Shown: one piece after another, positions 1 to 7,776 of the stretch
How the letters are laid out: every line of letters starts with the position of its first letter
How positions within the stretch are numbered: position 1 is the first letter of the stretch
Assembly: GCA_017882545.1 (NCBI GenBank)
Contig: JADGPG010000024.1
Location: forward strand, 1-42,549
Direction of reading: 5' to 3'
Length of the DNA stretch: 42,549 bases
Origin: Thermoleophilia bacterium
Lineage (GTDB): Bacteria > Actinomycetota > Thermoleophilia > Miltoncostaeales > Miltoncostaeaceae
The notes under the pieces: model-generated
Databases searched by the model: none
Seen by the model: the letters and a program-made list of their open reading frames with translations, nothing else
What the model was told of the DNA's origin: nothing
Program-made: the position numbers and the translations under genes

Positions 1-36
1 GCCACGACAGCGATCGTGCGTGATGGTGGACCGCGA

Positions 37-177
37 ATGACGTCCTCACCAGAGATCGGTTGCGACTTCGACCGCGCTTCCTGGAACCGGCGCTGGTCGC
101 AGGCGCTGCGAACGGGCGCGGTTCCGGGACGTGGCCCCGGGCATGACCCTGGCGGGCGGGCGACGGCGGGTGCTTGA
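37..177 (+). pseudogene. possible decayed N-terminus of a SAM methyltransferase
   Basis: A 46-codon reading frame begins with ATG and contains the segment FDRASWNRRWSQALR, which resembles the first residues of some actinobacterial class I methyltransferases. The frame then runs into a stop, and no SAM-binding glycine motif follows in frame. The similarity is from memory and short, so this may be chance. It would fit a gene remnant left at the edge of the window. Confidence 0.2.
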
Positions 178-458
178 TGTCCGACGGTGATCCGGGACCC
201 GCTGTAGGTCGTCAGACTCCAGCGCAGAACGGCTCGGCCAAAGATGTCCTACAGGCAACCATCCACGCACTTCGTAGCGCCATGCGTGGATGGGAGTCGG
301 TCGTCGGGCGGGTCCGGTGGCGTGCGTCGCGAACCCGTCGAAGCGATCGCCACATCCGGAGTGAGGCCCCGGCGCGCATCTGATCGGACCGAGCGAGGGG
401 GTCCAACAACGAAGGTTGCCGCCTCGATCGCGGCTGATGGCCGGCCGGCGAGTCGGCC
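178..458. other. non-coding stretch downstream of the sigma factor gene
   Basis: Open frames here on both strands are arginine- and proline-rich and show no recognisable domain or ribosome site. I see no gene or RNA in it. Confidence 0.4.
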
Positions 459-1682
459 CTACGGGACTTGCAGCGCGCGCCGGCGGGCCTCAAGAAACCG
501 GCGCTCCGCGACGTTGACGGTCCTCGCCAGGGCGCGGTCGTACGCATCCGCCGCCTCGCGGTCTCGGCCGAGGCGGCGGAGCAGATCAGCCCTCGTGGAA
601 TGAAATAGATGGTAATCGCCAAGCTCGAGCCCACCGATGTCCGCCAGCGCCGCCTCGGCCCCGAACACCTCGGCGACGGCGACCGCACGGTTGAGCGCGA
701 CGATCGGCGTCGGCGAGATCGCGTAGAGGTGATCGTAGAGGGCCAGAATCTGACGCCAGTCAGTGTCGGCGGCCGATGGTGCGTCGCTGTGCACCGCGTT
801 GATCGCGGCTTGGAGTTGGTACGGACCGGGTTGATTTCTCCGGATGCACGCCGCCACGATCACGTGCGCCCGCGCGACCTGGGCCTGGTCCCACTTCGAT
901 CGATCCTGGTCGGCGAGGAGGACAAGCGACCCGTCGGGCGCGGCCCGAGCGGCGCGGCGCGCCTCGATCAGCAACAGCAGCGCGAACAGGCCCTGCACCT
1001 CCGGCTCATCCGGCATCAATACCGCCATCACCCCCGCGAGACGGACCGCCTCACGGCTAAGGTCGGCTCGGAGCAGGTCATCGCCGGCGGTGGCGATATA
1101 GCCCTCGTTGAAGATCAGATAGACGACGGCCAGTACTTGCGGTAGGCGCTCGGGAAGCTCCTCCTGCTCAGGGACGCGGTACGGAATGCGGGCCGCGCGG
1201 ATCTTCCGCTTGGCGCGGACGAGCCGCTGCGCCATGGCGTCGTGGGTGACGAGGAAGGCCCGTGCGATCTCGCCCGTCTCGAGCCCTCCCAGAAGTCGAA
1301 GCGTCAGCGCGACTTGGGCATCGGTCGCAAGCGACGGGTGACAGCACGTGAAGATCAGGCTGAGGCGATCGTCGTCCACGGGTCCCACCTCCCGGGCCTC
1401 GGTGTCCTGCTGAATGCGGAACGCCTCAACGTGGCGATCGTGGCGTGAGGCTTCCCGCCGCAGGCGGTCAATCGCCCGATTCTTGGCAGTGGTCACGATC
1501 CAGCCACCTGGATTTGGCGGCACCCCTGAGGTCGGCCAGCGCCGGAGCGCGATCACGAAGGCGTCCTGGACCGCCTCCTCGGCGAGATCGATGTCACCGA
1601 AGAGGCGGACCAGCGTCGCCACCGCCCGGCCGAACTCCAGGCGGAACGCTCGCTCGATGCTGGAGCGTGCCGCAGGATCCAC
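459..1682 (-). CDS. ECF42-type RNA polymerase sigma factor
   Basis: Encodes 407 residues, about twice the length of an ordinary ECF sigma factor. Residues ~10-80 are region 2 ([27 protein letters not shown], then [19 protein letters not shown]). Residues ~110-165 are region 4 ([20 protein letters not shown], then [14 protein letters not shown]). The remainder is the DUF6596/TPR-like C-terminal extension ([25 protein letters not shown].. [10 protein letters not shown]) that defines group ECF42. Such sigmas lack a classical anti-sigma, and the extension is thought to control activity. The GTG start lies 4 bases after the stop of the DGPF-protein gene, so the two are almost certainly co-transcribed and coupled. 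Family assignment is firm; the target regulon is unknown. Confidence 0.93.
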   Translation of the reverse strand: MDPAARSSIERAFRLEFGRAVATLVRLFGDIDLAEEAVQDAFVIALRRWPTSGVPPNPGGWIVTTAKNRAIDRLRREASRHDRHVEAFRIQQDTEAREVGPVDDDRLSLIFTCCHPSLATDAQVALTLRLLGGLETGEIARAFLVTHDAMAQRLVRAKRKIRAARIPYRVPEQEELPERLPQVLAVVYLIFNEGYIATAGDDLLRADLSREAVRLAGVMAVLMPDEPEVQGLFALLLLIEARRAARAAPDGSLVLLADQDRSKWDQAQVARAHVIVAACIRRNQPGPYQLQAAINAVHSDAPSAADTDWRQILALYDHLYAISPTPIVALNRAVAVAEVFGAEAALADIGGLELGDYHLFHSTRADLLRRLGRDREAADAYDRALARTVNVAERRFLEARRRALQVP

Positions 1683-1686
1683 GCCG

Positions 1687-2046
1687 TCAGTCCGCGTCGG
1701 GCATCGCCTGGAACGGCCTCACCTCGACCGGTGCCTTGCAGGCGGCCGTTGCCTCGGCGGCGAGGGCAAGCGCGCCGTCGAGGTCCTCCGTCTCGACGAT
1801 CCAGAACCCGCCGAGGTGCTCCTTCGTCTCGGCGAACGGTCCGTCGGTCATGAGCACCTGGCCTCCGTTGACGCGAACGACCGTCGCTGTGTCGGCCGGG
1901 TGGAGCCCACCGGCAAACACCCAGGCATCCGTTGCCCGGAGCTTGGCGTTGAACACGTCGACGTCTGCAAACATCTGGCGCATTTCGGCCTCCGACGGCG
2001 GCGCCTGGCCTTCAACCGAATGCACCGACAGCAGGTACTGCGTCAT
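1687..2046 (-). CDS. YCII-related protein with DGPF motif
   Basis: A 119-residue single-domain protein of the YCII/DGPF family. It carries the signature [19 protein letters not shown] near residues 65-85, the usual N-terminal [13 protein letters not shown], and a C-terminal VEVRPFQ. Proteins of this family are the standard genomic partner of ECF42 sigma factors, as here, and are proposed to help sensing or to be part of the regulon; their biochemical activity is not established. The ATG has a good ribosome site (AGGAG, 6-7 bases upstream). It is the first gene of a two-gene operon with the sigma factor. Confidence 0.92.
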   Translation of the reverse strand: MTQYLLSVHSVEGQAPPSEAEMRQMFADVDVFNAKLRATDAWVFAGGLHPADTATVVRVNGGQVLMTDGPFAETKEHLGGFWIVETEDLDGALALAAEATAACKAPVEVRPFQAMPDAD

Positions 2047-2573
2047 CAGGGTCTCCTCTCGAAATGGCCCGGCTCCGTACCGGGCCCGTCATAGCTGTCT
2101 ACGAATGACGATCTGCGGAATCGACACGCTCCCGCCGATCGTCATGGCGGGACGACCGCGTGCGTTCCGAAGCGACCACGACCGGTGGCGGGGACAGGGG
2201 TGATGTTCAGTCAAGCACCGCGCACCGCCGGCCCGCCACACGGCGATGACCGTCGGTGACGGTCCCACCCGGACCGGCGGGCGCGTGATGATGCAGTGGG
2301 CCGCGGGTCCCATCACCGGCGGGGCGTGGCAGTGCGCCTCCACGTCCGCGGCGACCGCCGGTGAGGCGTCGGACACGGCAGTCGGCACGTGGCCGGCGGC
2401 GTACCCGGAATCCGCGCGACCACCCAACCAGCCTGGTACCACGAGCACACGGCCCGGCTGACGGGCCAACGCGGAACGCCATGGCGTGACGAATGCCGCT
2501 GGCAGCGCTCATCCCGGATCGACGCACGGGAATCCGGTAGACCGCGGTACGGGTCACTGAAACACTGGACGAC
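2047..2573. other. intergenic region without clear genes
   Basis: About 530 bases between the divergent DGPF gene and the small membrane protein gene. Open frames are present on both strands, but their translations (for example Arg/Pro/Ala-rich peptides) look like frame noise. Promoters for both flanking genes must lie here; I cannot point to a convincing -10/-35 pair. Confidence 0.4.
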
Positions 2574-2873
2574 ATGAAGGCGACATCGTGGCTCAAGGTC
2601 ATTATCGTGATCGCCGTCGTCGCTGTCGGCCTTGCCGCCGGATACCGATGGGCGCCCATCGCGTCGGGGGTGCGCTGCCCCACCAGCGGTGGCGGGCAGA
2701 TCGACCTCACCAGGTGCAGCAGCACCTATGTACCGCTGTCGGTGAACGTGAAGTGCGTGCCGTCATCCCAGGCGCCGGCGTACGTCGACCCTTCCGCGAA
2801 TCCGGCCGGGACGTCGCTGAATCCGTCAACCGACCTGATACCGCCCCAAGGCAAGACAACGTGCCGGGATTGA
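2574..2873 (+). CDS. small membrane-anchored or secreted protein, unknown function
   Basis: A 99-residue protein beginning MKATSWLKVIIVIAVVAVGLAAGYRW: a short basic start, one hydrophobic helix (~7-24) and an extracellular tail of ~75 residues. The tail carries four cysteines (in GVRCPTSG, LTRCSSTY, VKCVPS, TTCRD), which suggests two disulfides. I do not recognise a family. The composition (hydrophobic helix, paired cysteines, normal codon use) supports a real gene. It converges on the ferric-reductase-like gene with a strong hairpin between. Confidence 0.6.
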   Translation: MKATSWLKVIIVIAVVAVGLAAGYRWAPIASGVRCPTSGGGQIDLTRCSSTYVPLSVNVKCVPSSQAPAYVDPSANPAGTSLNPSTDLIPPQGKTTCRD

Positions 2874-2936
2874 AGCGCCCGTTCCGGCCGTCACGGGCAA
2901 CCGCCCGCGCACGCCGGTCACGGGTGCGACGCCGGC

Positions 2937-2968
2937 CCGGCCCGGACACGGGTGCGCGTCCGGGCCGG
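2937..2968. terminator. bidirectional hairpin between convergent genes
   Basis: Perfect 11-bp inverted repeat (2937-2947 with 2958-2968, CCGGCCCGGAC and its complement) with a 10-base loop. It lies between the small membrane protein gene (+) and the ferric-reductase-like gene (-). No T-tract follows, as at other hairpins in this window. Confidence 0.6.
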
Positions 2969-3028
2969 AACCGGAACCCCACCCGCGGCCCAGGCGTGGT
3001 CGTCGCGGCACGGTCCCGGCGAAGCCCG

Positions 3029-3655
3029 TCAGGCACGCCCGCTCGGGAGCGGAGCGGTTCGCGGCACCAACTGCTCGGGATCCGCGCCTGAGCGGGGGGT
3101 GATCGATGTCGGAGCGGTCGATGCCCGGCGCTCGCGGCTGAGCGCGATCCTCCACGCGAGCAGGCCACCGACGGACCCCGCCGCGACCGCATAGAGGGTC
3201 GCAACCCACGGCTGGTGGGTATCTGTTCCCGAGTAGACGCCGTGCAGCAACGCCACGACAAAGACGGCGAACGTGGCGTAATGGAGCCGGCGCCACCACT
3301 GATACCCGATCTGCGCCCGCACCCGCGAACTTGCCCAGACGGCCAGCAAGAGCTCAAAGCCGACGATGCCGAGCGACAGCGGCAGCGGCCGCCAGGTTGT
3401 CGTGAACGGGATGACGGACTGCAGCACGCCGATGTGGGCGTATGGATCGAGCAGGATTCCGACAACGTGGACCGTCAGGAACGACGCGGTCAGTACCGCG
3501 AGGTGCTGATGCAGGTCGTTCGTGACAAACCGTGGCCACCGTGACGAGGTCAGGCGCATCGACAGAACGAGGCCCAGACAGACCGAGACTGTCAGAAGGC
3601 CGAACCCAACGAGGCCACCCGCGCGCGCAACGTCCCATGCGAGGTGCGCGTTCAT
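3029..3655 (-). CDS. ferric reductase-like transmembrane (heme-binding) protein
   Basis: About 208 residues with around six hydrophobic helices, resembling the ferric-reductase-like/YedZ (MsrQ) transmembrane domain. Histidines suited to heme ligation lie in helices: NDLHQHLAVLTASFLTVHVVG and RRLHYATFAVFVVALLHGVY. It lacks the FAD/NAD domain, so it would act as a cytochrome b-type membrane electron carrier. I chose the ATG at 3655 because GGAGG lies 7 bases upstream; a longer frame to 3727 adds only a basic, non-conserved leader. It sits just after a secreted Ser/Thr/Ala-rich protein gene on the same strand. The exact electron donor and acceptor cannot be told. Confidence 0.82.
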   Translation of the reverse strand: MNAHLAWDVARAGGLVGFGLLTVSVCLGLVLSMRLTSSRWPRFVTNDLHQHLAVLTASFLTVHVVGILLDPYAHIGVLQSVIPFTTTWRPLPLSLGIVGFELLLAVWASSRVRAQIGYQWWRRLHYATFAVFVVALLHGVYSGTDTHQPWVATLYAVAAGSVGGLLAWRIALSRERRASTAPTSITPRSGADPEQLVPRTAPLPSGRA

Positions 3656-3745
3656 GTGGCCATCCTCCAGACGGGCGTGCGGCGCGCGCGGGGGGTGCGG
3701 GAGACGTCGCCCGATCCGATCGGACACATCCGGGACACTGATGTC

Positions 3746-4018
3746 CTAGGAGCCACCGGAACTCACCACCGCGGCGTTCGTCGTGTTCTGAACCGTCGTG
3801 GCCGATGACAAGGTCGATCCCGCCGCGGTGGATCCCGAACCGGTCCGCACGGCGGTCGTCGCTGCGACGGTGGCGGCGTGATGGGTGGTCGGTGCGCTGG
3901 CGGCGAATGCCCCCACCGCGCAGAAACTGGCAACGGCACCGACGATCAGCGATCGCTTGATACGGACCGCCCGCCGGGATGCCCGTTGCCGGTCATGTGT
4001 TTTCGAACTCGTGCTCAC
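3746..4018 (-). CDS. secreted Ala/Ser/Thr-rich protein, unknown function
   Basis: 90 residues from a GTG start. A basic N-terminus (SKTHDRQRASRRAVRIKR) is followed by a hydrophobic segment (SLIVGAVASFCAVGAFAASA) typical of a signal peptide, then a low-complexity Thr/Ala/Ser/Val tail with no cysteine. It precedes the ferric-reductase-like gene by about 90 bases on the same strand and may be its exported partner. No family recognised; low complexity means the function cannot be guessed. Confidence 0.6.
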   Translation of the reverse strand: MSTSSKTHDRQRASRRAVRIKRSLIVGAVASFCAVGAFAASAPTTHHAATVAATTAVRTGSGSTAAGSTLSSATTVQNTTNAAVVSSGGS

Positions 4019-4441
4019 TGGAATGTCCCTTCATGCGATGACGCCTATGACGCTAAGGCGCCCGCATGAGAACGGGCTAGGAGTGATGTGAACACGACGT
4101 TGGGATCCCGTTGGCGTCCGGCGCTGTCGCACGTGCGGGCGTTCGGCGGGGTGTGCATGACGCGCTCGCCGGCAGACTCCGCGGACCACGATTGCCAATC
4201 GCGGCGATGGGGGCCCTCGCCCCGAGGCCGTCGACGCCGGGGTCCCAGGGCGCCTCGCGCCCGGTCTCCGGCACCGGGGCCGCGGGACCGGCTCCCGCCC
4301 CGGGGTGAATCGCCGCGACCCCGTCGCGCACGACCCCGTCCAGCGTCGGTTGTGCCACGGACAGGGGTGTGCACGCGCGGGGATCCGCGCAAGGATACGA
4401 CGAGCGGGTACCGCGCGCGGATCGATTCGGAGGCAACGGAC
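4019..4441. other. intergenic region between divergent genes
   Basis: Roughly 420 bases separating the secreted-protein gene (-) and the SDR gene (+). Frames on both strands are open but arginine/proline-rich, without a ribosome site or domain. The SDR reading frame also stays open through it, but those 118 codons look like noise. Expected to hold two divergent promoters. Confidence 0.4.
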
Positions 4442-5137
4442 ATGGGCCCTGGTGACGGAACGACGATCGTGACCGGCGGGACCGGCGGACTCGGTGTCGG
4501 GGTGGTGCGGGCGCTCGTCGACGCCGGCCACGACGTGGTCGTGACGTGGGTCGTCCCCGCCGAAGCCGACCATTTCCCCGACGACCTGCGCCAGCGCTGC
4601 CGACTCGAACAGGTCGATGTCTTGTCCGAGCGAGGGCTCGCCGACCTGGTGGCCCGCCAGGCCGCCGGGGTGTGGGCGCTCGTTCACCTCGTCGGCGGCT
4701 ACCTCGACGGCGCGCCGGTCGCCGATATGGCGATGGACGGCTGGGACCATCAGTTCGCGCTCAACGTGCGCTCGACCGCGCTGGCGATGCGCGCCGTGCT
4801 GGGCGTCATGGTCAGCCAGGGCGCGGGACGCGTGGTCGCCGTCACGTCACGGGCGGCCGTACGGCCGTTCGCCGGAGCGAGCGCCTACGCCAGCTCGAAG
4901 TCGGCCCTCATCACGCTTGTCGAGGCGGCCTCGGACGAGGTCCGCCAGTCCAACGTGTGCGTCAACTGCATCGCGCCAAGCGTCATCGATACGCCGGGCA
5001 ACCGAGCCGCAAACCCGGATGCCGATAGCGGCCGTTGGGTGTCCCCTGCCGACATCGGCGCCGTGATCGCGTTCCTCTGCGCGCCCGAGTCGCGGGCGAT
5101 CACCGGGGCGATGATCCCCGTCTTCGGACGCGCATAG
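4442..5137 (+). CDS. short-chain dehydrogenase/reductase (SDR) family oxidoreductase
   Basis: 231 residues with a Rossmann nucleotide-binding start (TIVTGGTGGLGVGVVRAL, the TGxxxGxG motif) and the SDR catalytic set: Ser in VAVTSRAAVRPF and Tyr-x-x-x-Lys in AYASSKSAL. The C-terminal part matches the family too (CVNCIAPSVIDTPGNR, SPADIGAVIAFLCAPESRAITGAMIPVFG). It is of normal length for a classical SDR and cytoplasmic. The substrate is unknown. The ATG at 4442 is preceded by GGAGG at about 9 bases; the in-frame extension upstream is not credible. It converges with the DUF6855 gene. Confidence 0.92.
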   Translation: MGPGDGTTIVTGGTGGLGVGVVRALVDAGHDVVVTWVVPAEADHFPDDLRQRCRLEQVDVLSERGLADLVARQAAGVWALVHLVGGYLDGAPVADMAMDGWDHQFALNVRSTALAMRAVLGVMVSQGAGRVVAVTSRAAVRPFAGASAYASSKSALITLVEAASDEVRQSNVCVNCIAPSVIDTPGNRAANPDADSGRWVSPADIGAVIAFLCAPESRAITGAMIPVFGRA

Positions 5138-5162
5138 CCGTCGCGGGCGGCGACACCCCGGG

Positions 5163-5567
5163 TCACCTCGGCGCGCGCATCCGGTTGTTGCGGGCATCGT
5201 GGGTGAGTTCTGCCAGGCCGAGCTCCTCCAGCAGCGGGGGCAGGTACATCCCGAACCGCCCGCGATAGCCCTTGCGGATGCCGTACCAGCCGCCGACGGG
5301 ATTGTCCGTCGAGCGCCCCCACGCCTCGACGGTGCCGCCGGGTGGGGTCTTCTGCTCGTCGGTGGCCCCGAGCGGGACCCAGTCGCCGCCCGCGACCAGC
5401 CACGTGTGCAGGTCATCGACGGCACGGGCGAGGTACCGCAGGGTCGTCGATCCCACCTGACACACGAGCTCGGGCGGCGCGGCGTCGTCGTCCCGGTAGA
5501 TGACGTATTCCGACTTGCCTGGCGGGGTCCTCAGAATCCAGGGGTCGTCCTTCGTACCAGTGGGCAT
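5163..5567 (-). CDS. DUF6855-type protein, unknown function
   Basis: 134 residues, soluble, starting MPTGTKDDPWILRTPPGKSEYVIYRDD and ending with GWYGIRKGYRGRFGMYLPPLLEELGLAELTHDARNNRMR. I recall this pattern as a small conserved family (DUF6855) of unknown role. No catalytic motif is visible. It is the last gene of an ArsR-SRPBCC-DUF6855 operon; its ATG overlaps the SRPBCC stop (TGATG), so its translation is coupled. Such operons are common around small-molecule-binding SRPBCC proteins, but no substrate can be inferred. Confidence 0.8.
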   Translation of the reverse strand: MPTGTKDDPWILRTPPGKSEYVIYRDDDAAPPELVCQVGSTTLRYLARAVDDLHTWLVAGGDWVPLGATDEQKTPPGGTVEAWGRSTDNPVGGWYGIRKGYRGRFGMYLPPLLEELGLAELTHDARNNRMRAPR

Positions 5568-6013
5568 CAGCGGTCTCCGTGGTCGATGGCGTCAATGAAG
5601 TGCGGCAGCAGCGTCTGCCAGCCGTGGCGGTTGCGTGAGCGCAGGTCGGCAGCGCCCGTCCCGAGGCGGTGCCATCCATCGTGGACGATGTCCACGCGGG
5701 TACGATCGGCGGCCACCGGAGCGAAGCGAATATCGACCTGCGTGGCCTCGACCGGCGTCCGCGTGAGGTGCCAGGAGTACGCGAGCCGCCGCGGCGGATC
5801 CCAGTCCGTGATCGTGCCCCAGTCGTGCTCGGTCCCGTCGGCGGTGCACTCGTAGATACGACCCCCGGGCCCGGCCTCGAGGACGACGTGTGCCGGCTGG
5901 CCCGAGACCGTGTGGTCGGCGGGCCACCACGCGTCGATCCTGGTGGTCCAGGTGGCGAATGCATGTTCGGGGCCGCACGCCACCTCGAACGAGATCCGGA
6001 GGGGCTCGGTCAT
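5567..6013 (-). CDS. SRPBCC (AHSA1/START-like) domain protein
   Basis: 148 residues that fit a single SRPBCC fold: ISFEVACGPEHAFATWTTRIDAWWP at the start, VVLEAGPGGRIYE and WGTITDWDPPRRLAYSWHL in the middle, RVDIVHDGWHRLG near the end. Family members bind hydrophobic ligands in a helix-grip pocket. The start codon overlaps the stop of the upstream ArsR regulator (ATGA), and the next gene overlaps in turn. The ArsR/SRPBCC pairing is very common in actinobacteria, where the regulator controls its own operon. The ligand is unknown. Confidence 0.9.
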   Translation of the reverse strand: MTEPLRISFEVACGPEHAFATWTTRIDAWWPADHTVSGQPAHVVLEAGPGGRIYECTADGTEHDWGTITDWDPPRRLAYSWHLTRTPVEATQVDIRFAPVAADRTRVDIVHDGWHRLGTGAADLRSRNRHGWQTLLPHFIDAIDHGDR

Positions 6014-6345
6014 CGGCCGTCCGTCGTCGTCGAGTTCTCAGCGAACAGCCGAAACCGCGTCGCCGCGTCGCCCCAGACGCGTTCAAGGTAGTCCTGGACC
6101 ACCTGCAGGCCGGCGTCTTCGAGGTGATAGATCCGCCGGTTGCCGTCCGCACGCTCGGCGACCAGCCCTGCCTGCTTGAGCACCCTCAGGTGGCGGGAGA
6201 CGGCAGGCCGGCTGATCGGCAGTTCGGCCGCGAGTTCGTGGACGGCGCGATCGCCGCCCCCAAGCAGGCGCAGGATCTCGCGACGGTGCCCGTCACCCAT
6301 TGCCTCGAACGGGTCCCCCGCCGGCTGCCTGCCGGTCGTCGCCAT
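6010..6345 (-). CDS. ArsR-family winged-helix transcriptional repressor
   Basis: About 111 residues from the ATG at 6345 (a longer frame to 6381 lacks a ribosome site; the 6345 ATG has GGAGG only 3 bases away, so the start is not certain). The winged helix is clear: DPFEAMGDGHRREILRLLGGGDRAVHELAAELPISRPAVSRHLRVLKQAGLVAERADGNRRIYHLEDAGL is summarised by the recognition helix SRPAVSRHLRVLK and wing ADGNRRIYHL. No metal-binding cysteines are visible, so it likely responds to something other than a metal. It is first in the operon with SRPBCC and DUF6855, facing a duplicated dyad operator at 6413-6445. Confidence 0.92.
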   Translation of the reverse strand: MATTGRQPAGDPFEAMGDGHRREILRLLGGGDRAVHELAAELPISRPAVSRHLRVLKQAGLVAERADGNRRIYHLEDAGLQVVQDYLERVWGDAATRFRLFAENSTTTDGR

Positions 6346-6412
6346 CTGCCTCCGTTCCGCATGCGCCCCTCGCCGTCCCATCGTCGCGGGGATGGGCGGA
6401 GACGCGGGATCC

Positions 6413-6445
6413 GTAACCTTGCGGTTACCGTAACAGTCCCGTTAC
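6413..6445. promoter_or_regulatory. duplicated dyad operator, probable ArsR binding site
   Basis: Two copies of GTAAC-N6-GTTAC (6413-6428 and 6430-6445) set 17 bases apart, each a perfect inverted repeat. They lie in the intergenic region between the divergent ArsR gene and the gene at 6501, about 70 bases upstream of the ArsR start. Position and symmetry fit two dimers of the ArsR repressor bound side by side. Confidence 0.7.
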
Positions 6446-6500
6446 CGATCCGGCAAGGCGCTAGGCTGAACGTTCCGCATGACCGGAAGGGATCCTCGCC

Positions 6501-6884
6501 GTGCAGACGCTCGTCGAACTCTTGGCTGCAATGGTCGTCGCCATGATGGCTATGGCGGCAGCGGCCGTCGTGGCGGCGGCAGTCTGGCTACGGACACGTC
6601 GGCGGGTGGCGCGGCAACAGATCGAACGCACCCTCGACGACCTCGCCGGACAGGTCGCACAGCGCCTCGCAGCGGGCGACGCGCCAGGGTGGGCGCTCGT
6701 CCGGTACGAGCGACTGTCCGAGGATGTCCGGCGCGCCCGCTCCTGGCGCGCGCTCCAGCAGCTCGTCTGGCGGGAGCGCCTCCTTGACGAGGCACAGACG
6801 GCCGCGCATCGCGCGCCGGCGCTCTGGAGAATGTGGCGACGGTCACACCGGGCTGCGCGGCACGGGGATCCCGCTCACCCCTAG
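6501..6884 (+). CDS. small single-pass membrane protein, unknown function
   Basis: 127 residues from a GTG start (AAGGGA about 10 bases upstream). One long hydrophobic helix, MVVAMMAMAAAAVVAAAVWL (~11-30), is followed by a basic, charged cytoplasmic-looking tail rich in Arg (RTRRRVARQQIERTLDDLAGQVAQRL) that may form a coiled coil. No family recognised. It is divergent from the ArsR operon and shares the duplicated dyad region as its upstream sequence, so it may also be under ArsR control. Confidence 0.55.
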   Translation: MQTLVELLAAMVVAMMAMAAAAVVAAAVWLRTRRRVARQQIERTLDDLAGQVAQRLAAGDAPGWALVRYERLSEDVRRARSWRALQQLVWRERLLDEAQTAAHRAPALWRMWRRSHRAARHGDPAHP

Positions 6885-7022
6885 ACGGGCTGGCCGGGCG
6901 TCACCGACCGATCCGGACCTCGGCGGCGGACAAGGCGAGGTGTACGATTGTCCCCCGTGCGAACCTGCGATTCGCACGGCGTCCAGAGCAGCTTCGTCAA
7001 GCGCGCACCGCAAGGAGTGGAT

Positions 7023-7463
7023 ATGGCGTTCGGACCAGTCGATGTCGTGATCATCGGCTTTCCTGGGAATAAGTTCACCGGCCGCATCGCGCCGGCCCTG
7101 CTGGAGCTGGTCGAGAGTGGCACCATCCGCATCCTCGACCTCGTCTTCGTCTCGAAGGACGTCGATGGCGTGACGACCACCATCGACCTAGCGGACCTCG
7201 ATCCGGAGACCGGCCCCGCATTCCTCGAGGTGTCCATCCACGCGCCGGGCGCGCTGGGCGCCGAGGACGCGGACGAGGTCGCCGAGGATCTCGAGCCGAA
7301 CTCCTCGGCCCTCTTGGTGGCGTTTGAGAACACGTGGGCGGCGAAGTTCGTTGCCGCCTGCCAGGCGGCGGATGCAGTGGTCATCGACCAGATCCGCATT
7401 CCCGCCGATGTCGTCGAAGCGGCCCTGCCCGAACTGGTACGGGCCGACACCCCCACGAACTGA
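7023..7463 (+). CDS. DUF6325 family protein
   Basis: 146 residues. The sequence GPVDVVIIGFPGNKFTGRIAPALLELVESGTIRILDLVFVSKD is typical of DUF6325 (DUF1269-like), followed by an acidic middle (EDADEVAEDLEPNSSALLVAFENTWAAKF). The fold is probably a small alpha/beta domain; the function is unknown. The ATG at 7023 has AAGGAG about 7 bases upstream; the frame open further upstream is not used. It is followed after 9 bases by a SHOCT-domain gene, the standard partner of this family. Confidence 0.85.
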   Translation: MAFGPVDVVIIGFPGNKFTGRIAPALLELVESGTIRILDLVFVSKDVDGVTTTIDLADLDPETGPAFLEVSIHAPGALGAEDADEVAEDLEPNSSALLVAFENTWAAKFVAACQAADAVVIDQIRIPADVVEAALPELVRADTPTN

Positions 7464-7472
7464 GAGGCTGGC

Positions 7473-7730
7473 ATGGGACTTCTACGCATGGCCACCCGCA
7501 CCGCCGTTGTCGCGGGTACCGCGACCGCCGTGTCCGGACGCGTGCAACGCCGTCAGCAGGAGAAGTACGCGGCACAGGACGCGCCGCAGTACGCTGAGCA
7601 GGCCCCGCCCCCGGCGGCCGAGGTCGACCCGCAGGTCGCCAAGCTTGAGGAACTGGCCCGGCTCCACAGCCAGGGGATCCTCTCCGACGACGAGTTCGCT
7701 GCTGCGAAGGCGAAGGCCCTCGGTATCTGA
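7473..7730 (+). CDS. SHOCT-domain protein
   Basis: 85 residues. An N-terminal segment, MGLLRMATRTAVVAGTATAVSGRVQRRQ, is common to DUF6325-linked proteins. A Pro/Ala/Glu linker follows, then a C-terminal SHOCT motif (KLEELARLHSQGILSDDEFAAAKAKAL), a short helical oligomerisation motif. It sits 9 bases after the DUF6325 gene and is followed by a strong hairpin, so the pair forms a transcription unit. The role is unknown, though such pairs look like stress or envelope-related membrane-proximal proteins. Confidence 0.85.
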   Translation: MGLLRMATRTAVVAGTATAVSGRVQRRQQEKYAAQDAPQYAEQAPPPAAEVDPQVAKLEELARLHSQGILSDDEFAAAKAKALGI

Positions 7731-7740
7731 CGACGTCGCG

Positions 7741-7775
7741 TACGGGTCGGCCGCCCCGTCGGCGGCCGACCCGTA
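7741..7775. terminator. perfect 15-bp hairpin after the SHOCT gene
   Basis: Arms 7741-7755 and 7761-7775 pair without mismatch around a 5-base loop (CCGTC). It begins 10 bases after the SHOCT stop, where a terminator is expected, but it also lies inside the open frame that leads into the next methyltransferase gene. Confidence 0.6.
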
Positions 7776-7776
7776 T

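Noticed and set aside
4088-4441. 118-codon N-terminal extension of the SDR
   Set aside because: Arg/Pro-rich sequence with no domain; the ATG at 4442 has a strong ribosome site and gives the family length.
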